DNA of 64,000 nucleotides from Ligula intestinalis. Lineage: Eukaryota > Platyhelminthes > Cestoda > Diphyllobothriidea > Diphyllobothriidae. Location: the NCBI GenBank assembly GCA_036362985.1, contig JAYGXS010000006.1, forward strand, positions 9,160,590 through 9,224,589. The letters are read 5' to 3'. Shown one piece after another: positions 32,291-45,299 of this stretch; position 1 is the stretch's first letter; every line of letters begins with the position of its first letter. Below the pieces are notes generated by a model. The model had not been told where the DNA came from. It made no database searches and saw only the letters and a program-made list of their open reading frames with translations. Both the position numbers and the translations under genes were made by a program.

Positions 32291-33579
32291 ACTTTGACAG
32301 CCTATTAAAATATAAATTATGGCAAATCATGCATATGTTTCAGAGCCATATATGTACCATATATTCATTTTTGTGATCTACCAAATGTATGTCAGTCAAA
32401 TAAAGTATTCATAAATCTTCTTCAAAAAGCGTCAGTGATTTTAGCAAAAAGCACTGAAGATGGTAGGCTGTTCGAGTCCTGAAAAATCCGGTGTGTCAAG
32501 AATTCACCCAGACCTGTTCCACCTTCTATTCATGAATATCTCTGCATTGAAATCTTGCGGACCCTTTCTTACAAATGCTTCATCAAAATAAATGATCTGT
32601 ACAAGGTTATTACCGACAAAATTGAGATAACCTGTTATATCACAAGTGACGTTTTTTTTATGCAAAATCAAGAAATGTGCCCGCGTCACAATACTACAGT
32701 CAGCCTGAAAGTATTTGTGCGACAGCACTTCAAAGGACTCTCACAATTGAATACGTATCTGTCCTGTGACACTGTCAATCACACGCTGTTTTGATGACAT
32801 TTGACAGCCCAGTAATCACTGAAATTTGCAAAGGTGACCTCTTCAATTGTTTTTGCACAAAATTTTTCCCCATACACAGGGTGATTGTTCAAAGATTGAT
32901 TAGTGATTCCCATGATTGACGCTTTGATTTACGCCAACCCTTACCTGCCTCCCAGATTTAGCTTTTTTATTTTAAGAGTACACTACTGTACACAAAATTT
33001 AGCGGCTTGGAGATCAGGGAATTTGCGTTACACAATGTCACCGCGAAAGCAAAAGCTAACATCCTCGTGTCTGATGATTTGTAATCCCTTCGCCATTCAA
33101 ATAACCAACATAAGCTTTATCGACATGTTCGAGAAGCTTGTGAGCTCCGCTAAAGAAAACCGAAGATCACCAATGTAAAAGCCGTTATTCAAAATAACCC
33201 AACTATTATCTGACCAGTTCTACTTAAAACAAAACTCTCAAATGTGTTATGTCGCCAGTTTTTTGCGGTTATTCATGCGATTATAAAATGCCTAAGGTTC
33301 GACCTTTAGTCGCATTTCGGAACACGACTGGAGCAAATAAACGATTTGTTCTTGGTCTTTTTTCATCATTTCTGTTTTGAAAGTGCTTGCAGGAATTTCG
33401 AAAAAGGTAACAATAGGACGAATGGATGTCCGTGGCTGGTAAGAGTTGCCAACGTGGCGTAGGGATTAGTCGCAAAGCTTCCACGGCTGTCCTGTGTCAG
33501 TCGGCCTTGAAGGTGTTTGGCCAGTTCGGATAGATGGCATGAGAGACATCCGTACAAAATTGTAATTTTTTGACCAAAA
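32291..33579. other. No gene seen
   Basis: AT-rich DNA. Frames at 32504-32794, 32903-33178 and 33281-33635 show no motif. A GC-richer patch at 33420-33540 is unexplained. Confidence 0.45.
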
Positions 33580-34330
33580 TTGTTGAGATGCAACGCAAAC
33601 CAAGATTTAAACATCACATTTATTCTCAGAAACAAGCAGTAACTTAAGTTTTAAACAAAGTGTTTTCTCTTCTATTAATGCTTGTGTCATAATATGTAGT
33701 TATAAGTTTGCATGGCAAACATGTTTTCCTCACTGATAAGTATGAGCACATACGCAAACTTTGCCATATATGTTACCGTGAAGGTGCTGTAAAGAAGTTC
33801 ATATTTAATGTTAGTCAGGAAGGAATACACTCACTTTATTTACTAAAAGTTTCACTTAAGTGTTATAAGGAAATTTGAGAGAAACCAAAGTTATTCGGAT
33901 TTCGAAGAAATAAGCATGTAGATGCCCAATATTTTTTTGATTCAAAAGCTTTTAAAAGATGGTGGAATTAATCTTATTATGTGCAAAATAAACAATATTG
34001 CAGACATAAGAAGTTTTTTTTAATTTCCAGTCCAAGTGAATTGTTCATCTTCATGTATTTGAAATAAATTGTCAAATATCCAACTCCACTGTGACATACC
34101 CTTGGAATTGGTTAATAAACGCAACAAAATCTCAGCTGAATATCTAATAAATGCACATTAAATTAGATAAACTATAATGGAATGTGTATGCATTAATCTA
34201 AGGAATGACAATTTAAGAATTCTGCTGAGAATATGATTGATTTTCGACAATGTGGTTTGCTGTTTTGAGCATTTATACATATGAGCAACATGGACATCAT
34301 TATAAGAACTTATATCCAAAAACGCATTAC
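33580..34330. repeat. Dispersed AT-rich repeat family B, copy 2
   Basis: Collinear partner of 17200-17930. The text caaactttgccatatatgtt and gtggtttgctgttttgagca correspond to caaactttgtcatacatgtt and gtggtttgctgttttgaagc in copy 1. Diverged with many indels, no coding content. Confidence 0.6.
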
Positions 34331-37075
34331 TTTGAAAAATTGTCTTTAAACCTATCTTATTGTAAGTCTTTTGGTGTAAACATCGACTAAAAGCATAATA
34401 TATCAATAAAGATAATGAAAACGAAGAAAATAATGACAGCGTTTATTTGACGATATTTAAATAATATTTATCCACATATTATAATATGGAGATTACATTT
34501 GTCTAAAGAAAAGTCTTTTTTAAGATATAAAAAAGGAAGTTTCATTCTATTTTCATGTGAAGAAAATATTAGAAATTTGTTTTCCTAATTTAAAGCTATT
34601 TTTTCTTCCCCGGAACATGCGCATTAACGGAAAAATTTATTTTTCTTAAAAAACACTAAGACATTTTTCTATTTTTTAACTCTTTATTTTTTGAAGAAAC
34701 TAAAATCACGCCAATATGCATGTTATGATCAAACATTTACTGGTTTATGCATGCTGCATGCAGCACTCGTCATACAATATGTTCTGCTTTGTTTTACAAG
34801 GTAAAAGCCCCACCATTTTATTTCCATATGCTTTCACGCTTAAAGTGTAAACCTATCATAATGGGCTCTAAATAACTCTTTAACCGTACAGGATTGTTGT
34901 ACTTCTGGCCGATACTGGCTGGGTGTCAAAAGTTAACTAGGGTTGTTGCAATAATGGACAATCCTCAAGTAGTGTCTAACTAGAGCAACATAGTCAGACG
35001 AGATTGGCAATCCGTGATGAACTTTGGCCTGGCTGCTAACGGAACCCCCCTCTCTCGCCCTACCTTGGGCCAGACCAGATGTTCTGACAGCAGGCGCAAT
35101 AATTAAAAGGAGGCACAACTGTTTTTTTGATTTTTTCTGGCAGTTTCTTCAGATGGGGATGATCACAAACGCAAGCAAAGTGTCGACAATTGCACAGAAT
35201 TGATAATCAATTGGTAACTATAATTTGATCATGTGCGGAAACTTGCAAATATTAATCATGCCTGAGCATAGGCCCTTAATACTTAAATAAATTTGGAAAA
35301 TAACCTACATTTATAAAAAGCAAGTATCGTCGATACTGTAACAGTGAACAATAAGGCCATTAAAAAATAAAAATTATCAAATAATTTTATTTTTCAGCTT
35401 ATTTAAAACAGACACTTTCATATGCACTAAAATAATAATAATCTAACGTTTGGGTTCTCGATCAAGCAGCAGTTATGTTTATAAAACAAGTACAGGTTTT
35501 TATGAGATAACACAACTGTTATCGTTTTGAATGGAAGCTAAGCTCGAAAGTACGAAAGGAAATTCTGTCCTGCTATCTTCTACTCAGCATCGAGACGACA
35601 CCTAAGAAACAGGAAAGACAGTATTCTACCACAATAGTCAACTACGTAAATCCTTTGGTGCAGGAAAGAACAAAATATTTGTCAATTTCTAAAGCAAACA
35701 TTCTTCAAATACTAATTAAATCAGGAGACTGTCGGGATTATTATAGGCGGCTTTGTGGTTTGCACTTTATAAGCACACTGGGAAGCTTCGCCGTTATAAA
35801 CAACATTTTTTTCTCAATCTACCGTAAAAGCATATATTATAATGACTCCGACTTTATCAATCGTTGTAGCAAAATTAACAAAGACGTTAAATACGTTTAT
35901 TTAAGGTAACTATTTCTGACTGATAAGGGGATCATAATTAGCCACTAAATTACAAAATACAAATGTTTTTTAAAAAACTGTTCCGTGTTAAATGTAATAG
36001 ACAAAAACGGAAATGATTGACAAAATTTTTAAGCACATACAAATATTCCCCGTAATATTTAATAGAAAATCTTAATAACTGCTTCATAAATATGAAAGAA
36101 AACAGCGTTTGGGAGAAGTTTATCCACTTACCAAAAAGAAATCAAATATATTCTTTTTTTCTAAGAAAACTTTGGCCTTAGACCAAGACGTTAGACGTAC
36201 CAACGTGCCGTCTAGATGCTGGTGACCACCCACTGATGGCTAGCCCCACTAGGAAAGATTGTTTAAATTGCTTTCCTTAGGCATGTGCTTAGGCCTCACA
36301 CCACTGTGGTCACGACTGCAGTTTCAGTCGACACATGTCAATTAGTCTAGGCTGATTGCGCACTTAATGCATACCGTAATAACACATTGTGAAACATGTG
36401 TTCTAGCGTGCATTTGTTATTTGATTAAAAGTATTTTATACTATAAACCTAGACCTAAAATGCTGACAGGTATTCCACTTCATTTTGTTATTAATGTGAA
36501 AATAACCTAAGATAAGATTCTCCAGGTGAATATAATTCTTCACTCGATTGTGTATTTTTTATCCTGCTTCCGTTCACGCAGAGATAAAATATATAAAATC
36601 TCTAGTTTAAGTGATTTACATATTCAACACATCTGAGGAGCAGGTTTAAGTCAACGGTTCAACGTATGTAGTAGGTTTGGTTGTGTCATGATGCCTACGT
36701 CACAGATAAGAAAGCGTTATTTGTACTGAACCTTTTAAATCGATGAATTTTTAGACGCTTGCATTAATGAAGGATTAAATAACCCTGAAAAAATACGGCA
36801 TATAAACTGTAGGTCAAAACCTTAAACTTTTTTGTCAGCAATAGACGAATAAAAGAACGATACACAATGAATAGCTGACCAGACATGACCAATTACACCA
36901 TAAGCTTTTCGAGCATTTTGAGGTTTCCAGTTGAGGCGTAAATGTTGTCTGAAACGGTATGAGCCAGAAACAAAAAACTAATTATTCCCTTTGGAAATGT
37001 AACAGTGTTCTTTCCTCTCTAAGTCACTGCTTGGTAGAATCATACTTTTGTTCCCAGATAAGCACGCAAAATCTC
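34331..37075. other. No gene confirmed
   Basis: Very AT-rich. A minus reading at 35118-34933 begins MCLLLIIAPAV and meets a donor-like CAAG-GTAGGG, so a signal-peptide exon is conceivable, but no partner exon was found. The frame at 35655-35909 has no motif. Short palindromic text (tgcatgctgcatgca) lies near 34748. Confidence 0.4.
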
Positions 37076-37079
37076 CAAC

Positions 37080-37620
37080 TGTGTGGTCAAAGGGGCCAGT
37101 CGACTAGTCGTTGCGTGCTCATCTTATGCAAATTGCCTTTCTACACGTGGTAGCACAGTCAGAAACAGCTTTGGCCCCACCAGCCACCAGTGCCCTCTGC
37201 CGTCATCAGCATTCTGGACTACTGACTTGACACCGGATACACGTTCGGAAGTAAGGCAGACCCTCCACAATTCTGCTTTAGATACAATTCAGTTCAGCCA
37301 GCCGGGCTTTCATATATGTGTAAATTTATGCGGGGGTGGAAGGAGGAGGCAAAAGTTGTCAGGTTCAGGGTTCAACTTTAAGGTCGTGCCATGTGTCGCG
37401 GTCTTCGTAGTGCAGGTAATGGCTGATTAAAGCGTCCTTAGCTGGCACCCTGTTCTCACAGAAAAAACAAAAACGTTTAAGCCGGCGTAATTATCGACAA
37501 GTCCAGTCGAATTACCGCCGCCAACGCGGAAGGGGCTGCCCACGTGTCTAAAACCCACCAAACGCATGCTACAAATGCCCATTTCCTTCCAATTTGCCCA
37601 AATTATAACCACGTGGAAGT
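37080..37620. repeat. GC-richer repeat-like patch
   Basis: This block stands out from its AT-rich flanks and includes gccgtcatcagc, shared with 4655-4670 and (one base different) 21737. Frames at 37083-37430 (plus) and 37427-37612 (minus) are open but not recognised. Probably a dispersed element fragment. Confidence 0.35.
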
Positions 37621-39770
37621 ATTTGGAGCAATAAAACGGTGCTATTAGTAGGGTGACCTTTGCAGTTCTATTATTTTCGTCGCCCGTGAATTTTCAATCT
37701 AACTAATAATAATGTTTGTAAAATTTCTACGGTAACCATTCTTAACAAATTTATCAATGAAATATTAAAACCATGAGTAGAGCATTTTAATGTTTTTTTT
37801 ATTGTCATAATGCGGTATTGTATAAGTTTTGTATTTGCTGTTTCATAATTGTTTTAGCTTCACTTTTACTGTTGTTCAATAATTGCAGATATTTTCGTAT
37901 TTTATAAGTTTTTGGCGTAACCTTATATTACTTTAAAGGTTTGCACTATTATTACTCTCATGAGTATGTTTAATATCAGTATTATTAGTATTGATATAAG
38001 TATTACTATTATAAAAGGTCTCATTTGTTTTGTGAATGTTAGAGTTGACGGTGCCAGTTCGGGTTATGTCATCACTATTACGATAACTACTGCTATTCCA
38101 GCCCAGCCAGTGCTGCAGTCCCAGGGCAATCACGTAGGCATGCTTGCACTTGGAGTCGCCCACAAAAGACATCAACTAAACATAAAAAGCCCACTTTTCT
38201 GTACACATTGTAGTAATGGCCACTACACTTCTCTTATTTTAGACCTCGTTCTACGATAACCTCAGAAAAACGGAGTGAAGAATACACATTACGATTTTGA
38301 AAAAACGGCGAATCCTCTTCTCACTTAAAGTTGCCCCATTTGCTCGCAATGAAGTTTATATAGCGTTTGGTCATCGTTTGCATACAGCTTGACAGAATGG
38401 ATTGCCGGTGTATCCATTTTACATTAGTTTATTTGGTGAGAGTAATTGGAATGGCCTTGAGAGATCCTACTGACCACATACCGGTGCGTCAGACGCATCT
38501 GCACGCGCACGCGTAAATGTGCCAATATTATATTAGCATTGAAAAATGGTTAGTAGCATTGTATTTACCCAATAACTCTTGTCTGGAGATTGCGTGGTGT
38601 TTGTTCGAGTTCATGATGTCGATGGACAAAATGGGACCCATATTGTCATCTAAGCGTTGATTGAACAGCGGTAGGGACTTCGTCCCCACGACTGATTGTG
38701 GATGGCTGTTGCACTGCTTTATGGCACGTTGCATGAATAATGGAGAGCAGATATAAGACTTCGACATCTTCTTGTGCAGCTTCATGGTGTTTCCACGGAG
38801 ATGGTGCGAGAGGTGACACTGAACCATGTCCCCTTAGCGCAATCCTTAATCAAGACAGTCCATTTTCTTGAAAACTGGGGCAAACTTTCCTATTTTGTTG
38901 CCTGTAATACAACGGGAAATATTTAGGCATGCCACGCTCTCTATGTATTAGTGGTAATTAAGACATTTCGCTAACTCCGTTGCCTGATACTGCACTCTGT
39001 CGAGACAGGCTGCTCCTTTTGCAAGCTATGGTTGCCATGCCTCTATTGTGTTTTATAAAAACGGTCGACCAAAGTTGCCGCACACTTTTCCAAAACGATG
39101 TTTGTGGAACGCTTAAAACGTCCTTCTGATAGCGTCAACCCCTTCCTCCCATCCCAGAGGATTTGTTTGCAGCCTTAAAACACAGCACCGACGGCTTTGG
39201 ATTGCCAAATGCCGAAGTCATTCTGCGAAGTTTATACGGAAATCTGAGTGTTTACGGAAAAAAAATGTGCTTATACGTTGAGTTCCACGTAAGCTGACGA
39301 GACGGCTAGTGTATTTATTCCGCAAGTGGAGACTTGCTTTGAACAAATTGCGTGTCAACATCGAATATGGACTGGGCAACTCGTTGTACTTGCTTATGGA
39401 TTAGGGGCCCGTGAGCCATGACTCAATTAGGTCTAGGCTCAACCGATTGCCACCTTTTGTGAACACGTGTGCCTTATGTAATTTAAATGTGTGTCTGCTT
39501 TTTGTCAAATCAGCCGCAACATGAGAATTGGCATAGTTTTCCGCAATGTGACCGCTTCTTCTGTAACATTACAGAGCCAAATGGCCGAACCATTATGACA
39601 CCCGTGTCCACGACGCGTTATGAAATGTCAGCAAGTAAGAGCCCGCATATCGGTCAAAAGGCTATAAACGTCGACAAAGACAAGTATTGTTAATTGTTGC
39701 TTTTTGTTTGCAGTAATGAATACGTCCTATAAATAATACAAATTCCTGTGCAAATAATACTTATAGCTGC
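37621..39770. other. No gene confirmed; ATT-rich simple sequence near 37940-38015
   Basis: AT-rich text with a run of att/ata trinucleotide-like repeats at about 37940-38015. The minus frame 38827-38528 (99 codons) is open but unsupported. GC-richer bits near 38600-38830 carry no motif I recognise. Confidence 0.4.
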
Positions 39771-39774
39771 GAAT

Positions 39775-39835
39775 GTTTCTGACAAAGAATCTACGATTGA
39801 CATCGGAACGTCAGGTGAATAATGGTGTTGTCCCA
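39775..39835 (+). repeat. Degenerate relative of the 5290 motif
   Basis: tctgacaaagaatctacgat, then catcggaacgtcaggtgaat and ttgtcccagcaac, align with the motif at 5290-5365 and with 44035-44090. The CTGATGA core is damaged here, so it is a decayed copy. Confidence 0.3.
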
Positions 39836-39839
39836 GCAA

Positions 39840-40574
39840 CTAAATCATCTTCTTCGCAACCTTATACGTTCTTAATAATTTTGGGACCAAAACCGACCTA
39901 TAAGTTTTTCAAGAGTTTCCACATGTTTGTTTATTTACCTTTGTGGAAAGTGAAAAGTACAGACAATAAGTAGGCTTAACAAATTGTACACAATTTATCA
40001 TAGAACTGCAAAACCAGCCGACCTAGCAGTCTCATTATGTAGCTGGCATGTTGGTCATGCCAAAGGATATCGTGTGGAATTCCTAATGAATTCCTTATTC
40101 CTAATGATACCATACGTTATTAACACTCATTCTGAATTCTGAAATATGTTTAAGATTCAAACATATGTATTACGCATGGTTTTAAAAATGACGATCACAC
40201 AGCCTCATTTCAATATATTAAGGTCATTTCAGGATGCCGGCTTTAAATGAGCTTCTTTCTGACCGCCAAGTAAAAACATGTATTGAAAAAAGTAACTCCT
40301 TAAGCAGTATGCTATTTTGTCAGTGGTTTTGACTGCCTTAATACATTAAAATATTTTTGTTTCCATTAAAATCGATTTGTGGGAAATAACGTCTTCTTTA
40401 TATTTCATATTTTAAGAAAGGGTATCTTTCGGTTTAAAGCATTCTAATTACGACCTTTTTTACAATGTTTCAGTTGTTCATAGATGGAAATCGTTTCCTT
40501 AATTTTTTATCACTGACTTTACGGCTCCATATATATTGCAACATTTAAGGAGAACTATGTGAGATCTTTGTCAA
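39840..40574. other. No gene; small palindrome at 40078-40096
   Basis: AT-rich. ggaattcctaatgaattcc is an inverted repeat (ggaattc / gaattcc around ctaat), followed by a partial direct repeat of ttcctaatga. Confidence 0.45.
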
Positions 40575-40860
40575 ACAAAAACATACTTTTCCTTAAACAG
40601 GATGTTCATAGTGAACATTTTGTCAAACTTGAAATCCAGTGTAGCATTCACTAGGTTTCAAAATATTTGGCAATTTAGGAATATTTTAAAGCCGAAAAAT
40701 ACCCCTTCTTTAAGTATTTAATTCAACGAAAGCGTTATTTGCTATCGAACGTGTACAATAAATATTTTGCTCCCACATGTTTTTCAAAAATATATTTGAA
40801 TCTTTAAAGGCAGTAAACATTTTATGACAAAAAAAGCATTCTAATTAAGAGGTTACTTTG
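40575..40860. repeat. Dispersed AT-rich repeat family C, copy 1
   Basis: Aligns with 56330-56600: tacttttccttaaacaggat against tacttttcgttaatcaggat, then gtgaacattttgtcaaactt against gtgcacattttataaaactt, and agtgtagcattcact against agtgtagcagtcact. No coding content. Confidence 0.6.
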
Positions 40861-43800
40861 TGATGTACATACATTCACTCGGCAGTCAGGAATAAGCTAA
40901 CTAAAAAGGCAACCGCCTGAAGTTTCAAATGTATGTTGAGATAAGACTGTACGATTGCCTTTATTAAACCCACCCGCAATAATTTTATTCTTATGAAAAA
41001 ATCATTTCTGAATTTCGGCTGACATGAGCTATGGAATGTACTGTAGGCTAACAACGCCAAAATGTCCCACCCCCTTTTCTTCCGTTCACATATATCTGGA
41101 ATATACTGAGGCTGATGTAAAATCGTAGGATCACATAAACGGAAGTGGCCCGGAGAGACAAGATCATCATCCAGTCGTTGCTGAAAAGAAATAAATCAGG
41201 TTCGGCTATATTATCAGTTTATATCTCGTGCCATATAGGTTTGAGCGTCCAGCAAGTGCTGATACATTTGTATGTATAGTATGGGCCGAAATTCGCGCAA
41301 AAGCGTCAAGCCTGTATAAAAACCTATAAAGCTGGCAAAGCGATTACCCAGCGGACCCGCAAGCTTTAATTTGTTAAACGAATCATTAACACTTAAAGAG
41401 GCATATTTCAAAATATTAAGTACCATTAATTGTCTAAAAAATAATTTGTTTTGCCGAAACCTGTTGAACACATTAAGGCGCCATGTGACAATTTAATGAC
41501 AAAAAGTCGTTATATAAGTGACAAAAGCGTATGAAAATAACATAACAGGCTAAAATAACTAAACCTTGAAAAAATGCAACTCACTTGAATTTAGTTGAGT
41601 GTTCTTTAACGTTGCCAACAGAAGTAATCCGGGAAGGCATACGGTCAACTCTGTCCTCAATTTTGGTTTGGTCTTAACAGTAATTAAGGACAAATTTAAA
41701 TTTTTGTTCCAGTAAAAGGTGTTTTGGTGGCTTATCCTAGGTTCACTTGAATAAGGCAAATATGTTTTTAATGGTATTGCGGACTGGGCTATTCAGAGGA
41801 ATAAGAATAAATTTCAGAATCCAGGTGGAAAGGTTTATCTGTAGGTAAAAAAGTAAATTATTGTCGTTAGGTGAATTATAATCATATCTCCTTTGATCGG
41901 TAAACTGGGGCATGGTGCCTTAGTATGACCATATTCATTCAACTCCCGTGAATGCAATTAATGCAAAGGACATTTTTTGGCACTTTTGGCTGCTAATGAT
42001 ATTTTTTTCGACCGCAAGATTTTTCGGTGACCGAAGTTGATCGCCATCCAAACCATGAAGTGTTGATAGTTCTTGAAAGTAAATGTCAAACAATTACGTT
42101 TATTGGTGAAGTTCGGTCCGCATATTACCGCATGTGCCGACTTTATAGACTTGTATAAGAAGACCACTTCAGCACAATAACAAATGCCTTTTCAGAATAA
42201 ACGTGTGTGTCTAACGCGTTCCTGAGCAGATAAGAAGCATTTCTTATTTAGTTACCGACTTAAAAATGGCTTGATCGTAGCCATCTGTTGATTAAGGCCA
42301 AATTGTTTCTATCTAAGGTTTCAGAGAGCGTTAAAAATCCTTAACGACCAGCAGTTGCAAAATCACGCGATCATGGTGTGGACTAAAATGTGACTGTGGG
42401 TCAAAGTGCCAAGGTCAGCCAAGGTGGCTCGATAGAGACAAATGCCTTCGTTCGACCTACTTTTAACATTTTTTTGTCAAAGATACAAGTTCAAGTTCGG
42501 TTTTGCAATTTATGTAGATTTGAGGAGACATTATATGCCAGTGTTATTGATGTGCTTATAAGACTGAAGGTAATTTATTATTGCCTCTGGAATGAGTATA
42601 ACAGCCGAGCTATTTCAGGTGTATGTCACATTAATTGGCCACGCCGGTAGCCCGGTGTTTGTGACGCCTAAAGTGGCTGTAAAGTGGACTGAGAATTAGT
42701 TGGTTTTGGCTGATTTCCACGTCATAGCATGAATTGGGTAGACAGCTCATACACAGCATGACAGTTGAACTCTGTACTTGATGTTGATTTTAAGAGAACA
42801 AACTATGATAACGTTGAAAAGTGTTTTAAAAACTGTCCGTAAATGCATATCTGAGAGAATAACTATAGTCGGAATGATTTCAGTATAAAGTTTCTATTGG
42901 TACGCACTTTAACATTTCATTGATAAAAGCATACGAGAACACTTTATCAGGCCATGCCTTTATCATCATTGTGGGGTTTGTGACATTTTTGGCTAAGGTA
43001 GTGTACGACGGTAGGTCATCTGATGCATATTTGTCGTTGATGGCGTTTATCTGCATCGTCATGACCGCATGTGCGCCATGCTGCCTTTGGAGGAAGTAGG
43101 TCTCATAGTTTATGTTTGAAAATTTAAGGAAGTAGGTCCAGAGCTGTTGCAGCTTATCATCTTACATCTTCTTCACTATGGGGGGGGGTAACGGATCTCG
43201 ATTTACTGCAGGTAGCAGCCGCTCTTCGGGTGGGGCAATGGGGAGGGGCGTACACTAAGGCTGAAAGTTAAGCATTTTCAGCGGTGGCGGACTAAATGAC
43301 CACGTCTTTATGACACTATTTCTTCAAATAGACTGGGGGAGCAATCTGCGCGCAAAATGACATAGGAGGAAAGGTGTCAACGTGTATGGTGTCTGCCAAT
43401 GTTTGCAGGCTCTAAAGAATTGTTTGTAAGCAAGTCCTGACATGTCCTAAGCGATATTTTGGCTCTGTTTGCGTCCATCCGGTTTGCTTTAAAACTTGCT
43501 GTTTTGGCCTCGCCATGGTTCAGCATTCTTGTCAACGCTTACTGTGGTCCATAATAACAAATAAATGCCAAGAATACGAGAAGTGGTTATATGGAATGGC
43601 GGTCAATCATGTATGAATTTCGCCAACCTGAGTGGGATCAAATGCGTAGAGGGCCATATGCCGACATCACATCTATTAATCGATTGACAACTATGTGAAC
43701 TCAGTTAACGGATATGTCAATTTAGCACTGGCATACACAACCCTGTTCACTCAACACGTGAGCTGACGTTACCAACGTTTGATTGGCTTCAACCCTATGT

Positions 43801-44030
43801 AGCTGTGAAGTGTTCTGAGAAGAAGAAGAGGAAGATGATATTGATAATGATGATGTTGATGTCATCACTGGTAAAATTATTTTATTCACCTGACATTTTC
43901 AATGCAGTCGCAGAAGATTTATCAGAAGAAGACACAATAGGAGAAATCAATAATTTATACACAGGGGGTAGTGGTAGTGAATGTCTCTTCATGCATGACT
44001 TTCGGGCTCAACAGCATAAATGTGTCTAAT
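40861..44030. other. No gene seen
   Basis: AT-rich DNA with short unsupported frames. A G run (nine G) at 43182-43190 and GC-richer text at 43100-43560 are unexplained. Near 43820-43865 there is a GAT-rich imperfect trinucleotide repeat. Confidence 0.45.
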
Positions 44031-44034
44031 GAAG

Positions 44035-44095
44035 TTTCCATGATGATTTCGAAACATCAGATGAGTGCAATACTTGTCCCAGCAAATGCATATTT
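44035..44095 (+). repeat. Degenerate relative of the 5290 motif
   Basis: catgatgatttcgaaacatc then agatgag and ttgtcccagcaaatgc match the motif group at 5290 and 39775. The GAAAC part is intact but the CTGATGA part is shortened. Confidence 0.3.
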
Positions 44096-45154
44096 CACTG
44101 TTGTTCCATTTTCGTTTTAATCGTCCCTGGATTTGTTATCATTTTAATCTGTGAAGGGGCACTCTACAAAACGTTCGAAAGCGCAGGCAAAAAAATGCAG
44201 ATATTGACAGGCAAACAACCATAGAGGTAGCTGGCAGCTTTGATTTTTCATGTCATGCTTGTTGTTAGATAAGAAGGTTCTTAGAGCTAAAACATGGTGG
44301 GCAACTAAATGCAGTGATTTTTTGAACAGAACTTCCTTTCTTCATGTGTAATCATTTACCGTCCACATCATTTTAAGATGTGATATTTGAAAACGCATCA
44401 CATGTGTGCATTAATGGTTGCTACTTCGACTTTTGTTCCAAGATTATGTGAAAACAACCGACTGAGACAGATGATACTTCGTTAATATACTAATTGCGTT
44501 TCTCGCCAATTTGAGTTCAGCTCTGAGCAAGTTAATGCGGGCCGTTGTGTACTTAGTCCCTTTCTGCAAAATCAGTCTTTAATTTATAGTTGCGACCTTT
44601 TCGATTTTTGTGTCTTTTGTGAATACAAATGAATCGAAATCTTGACATAATAATGAATAAATATGATATAAAAATATTAGTTGGATCCGACAAAACAAAT
44701 AAAAGAGTATTTTCTTCTCAGTGTACAAAAATGGTGCATTGAGAAAAGCACCTGAATATCCCATTTAAATTATTAATACTCAAACAGCAAGTTTGCGTGT
44801 GATTTTACAAAACTTATTTCTCATATGACATTCAAATGGACGCAATCAAGTAAAATTTTGGTTGTAATAGTCAAACGATACTCCAGCAATTTATTAAAAA
44901 GCACAAAAACTAACAATACTCATGGTTGTTCGGTTACCTACATGTGTATCAATTTCGCGTCAACGAGAAGCAAAGGTATCCTTAAAATTTAAAATTATCA
45001 TCTTTTTCTACCGATATTCAACTTGTTCTGATGTATTCAGACATTTAGTTTCTGTAGGTTCATCTAAACTTAAAAGTAAACTCTAATAAGTACCTCTGAC
45101 GTCCACGTTTTTGAATTCATACGCCTTTTTAGAAGAGCTGGTATTTCTAAAAAA

Positions 45155-45158
45155 TTAT

Positions 45159-45196
<38 letters not shown>

Positions 45197-45290
45197 ATAT
45201 ATATAATATAATATAATATATATAATATATCACATAATAATATAATAATATAATATAATAATATATAATATAAATTATATAAACGTGAAC
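45155..45290. repeat. (TA)n-rich low-complexity tract
   Basis: About 135 bp made almost only of A and T, starting with a pure (TA) run and continuing with imperfect ataat units on the same strand. It is self-complementary and can extrude as a cruciform. It explains the minus frame 45324-45070, which should be ignored. Confidence 0.9.
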
Positions 45291-45299
45291 TGTGTTTGC

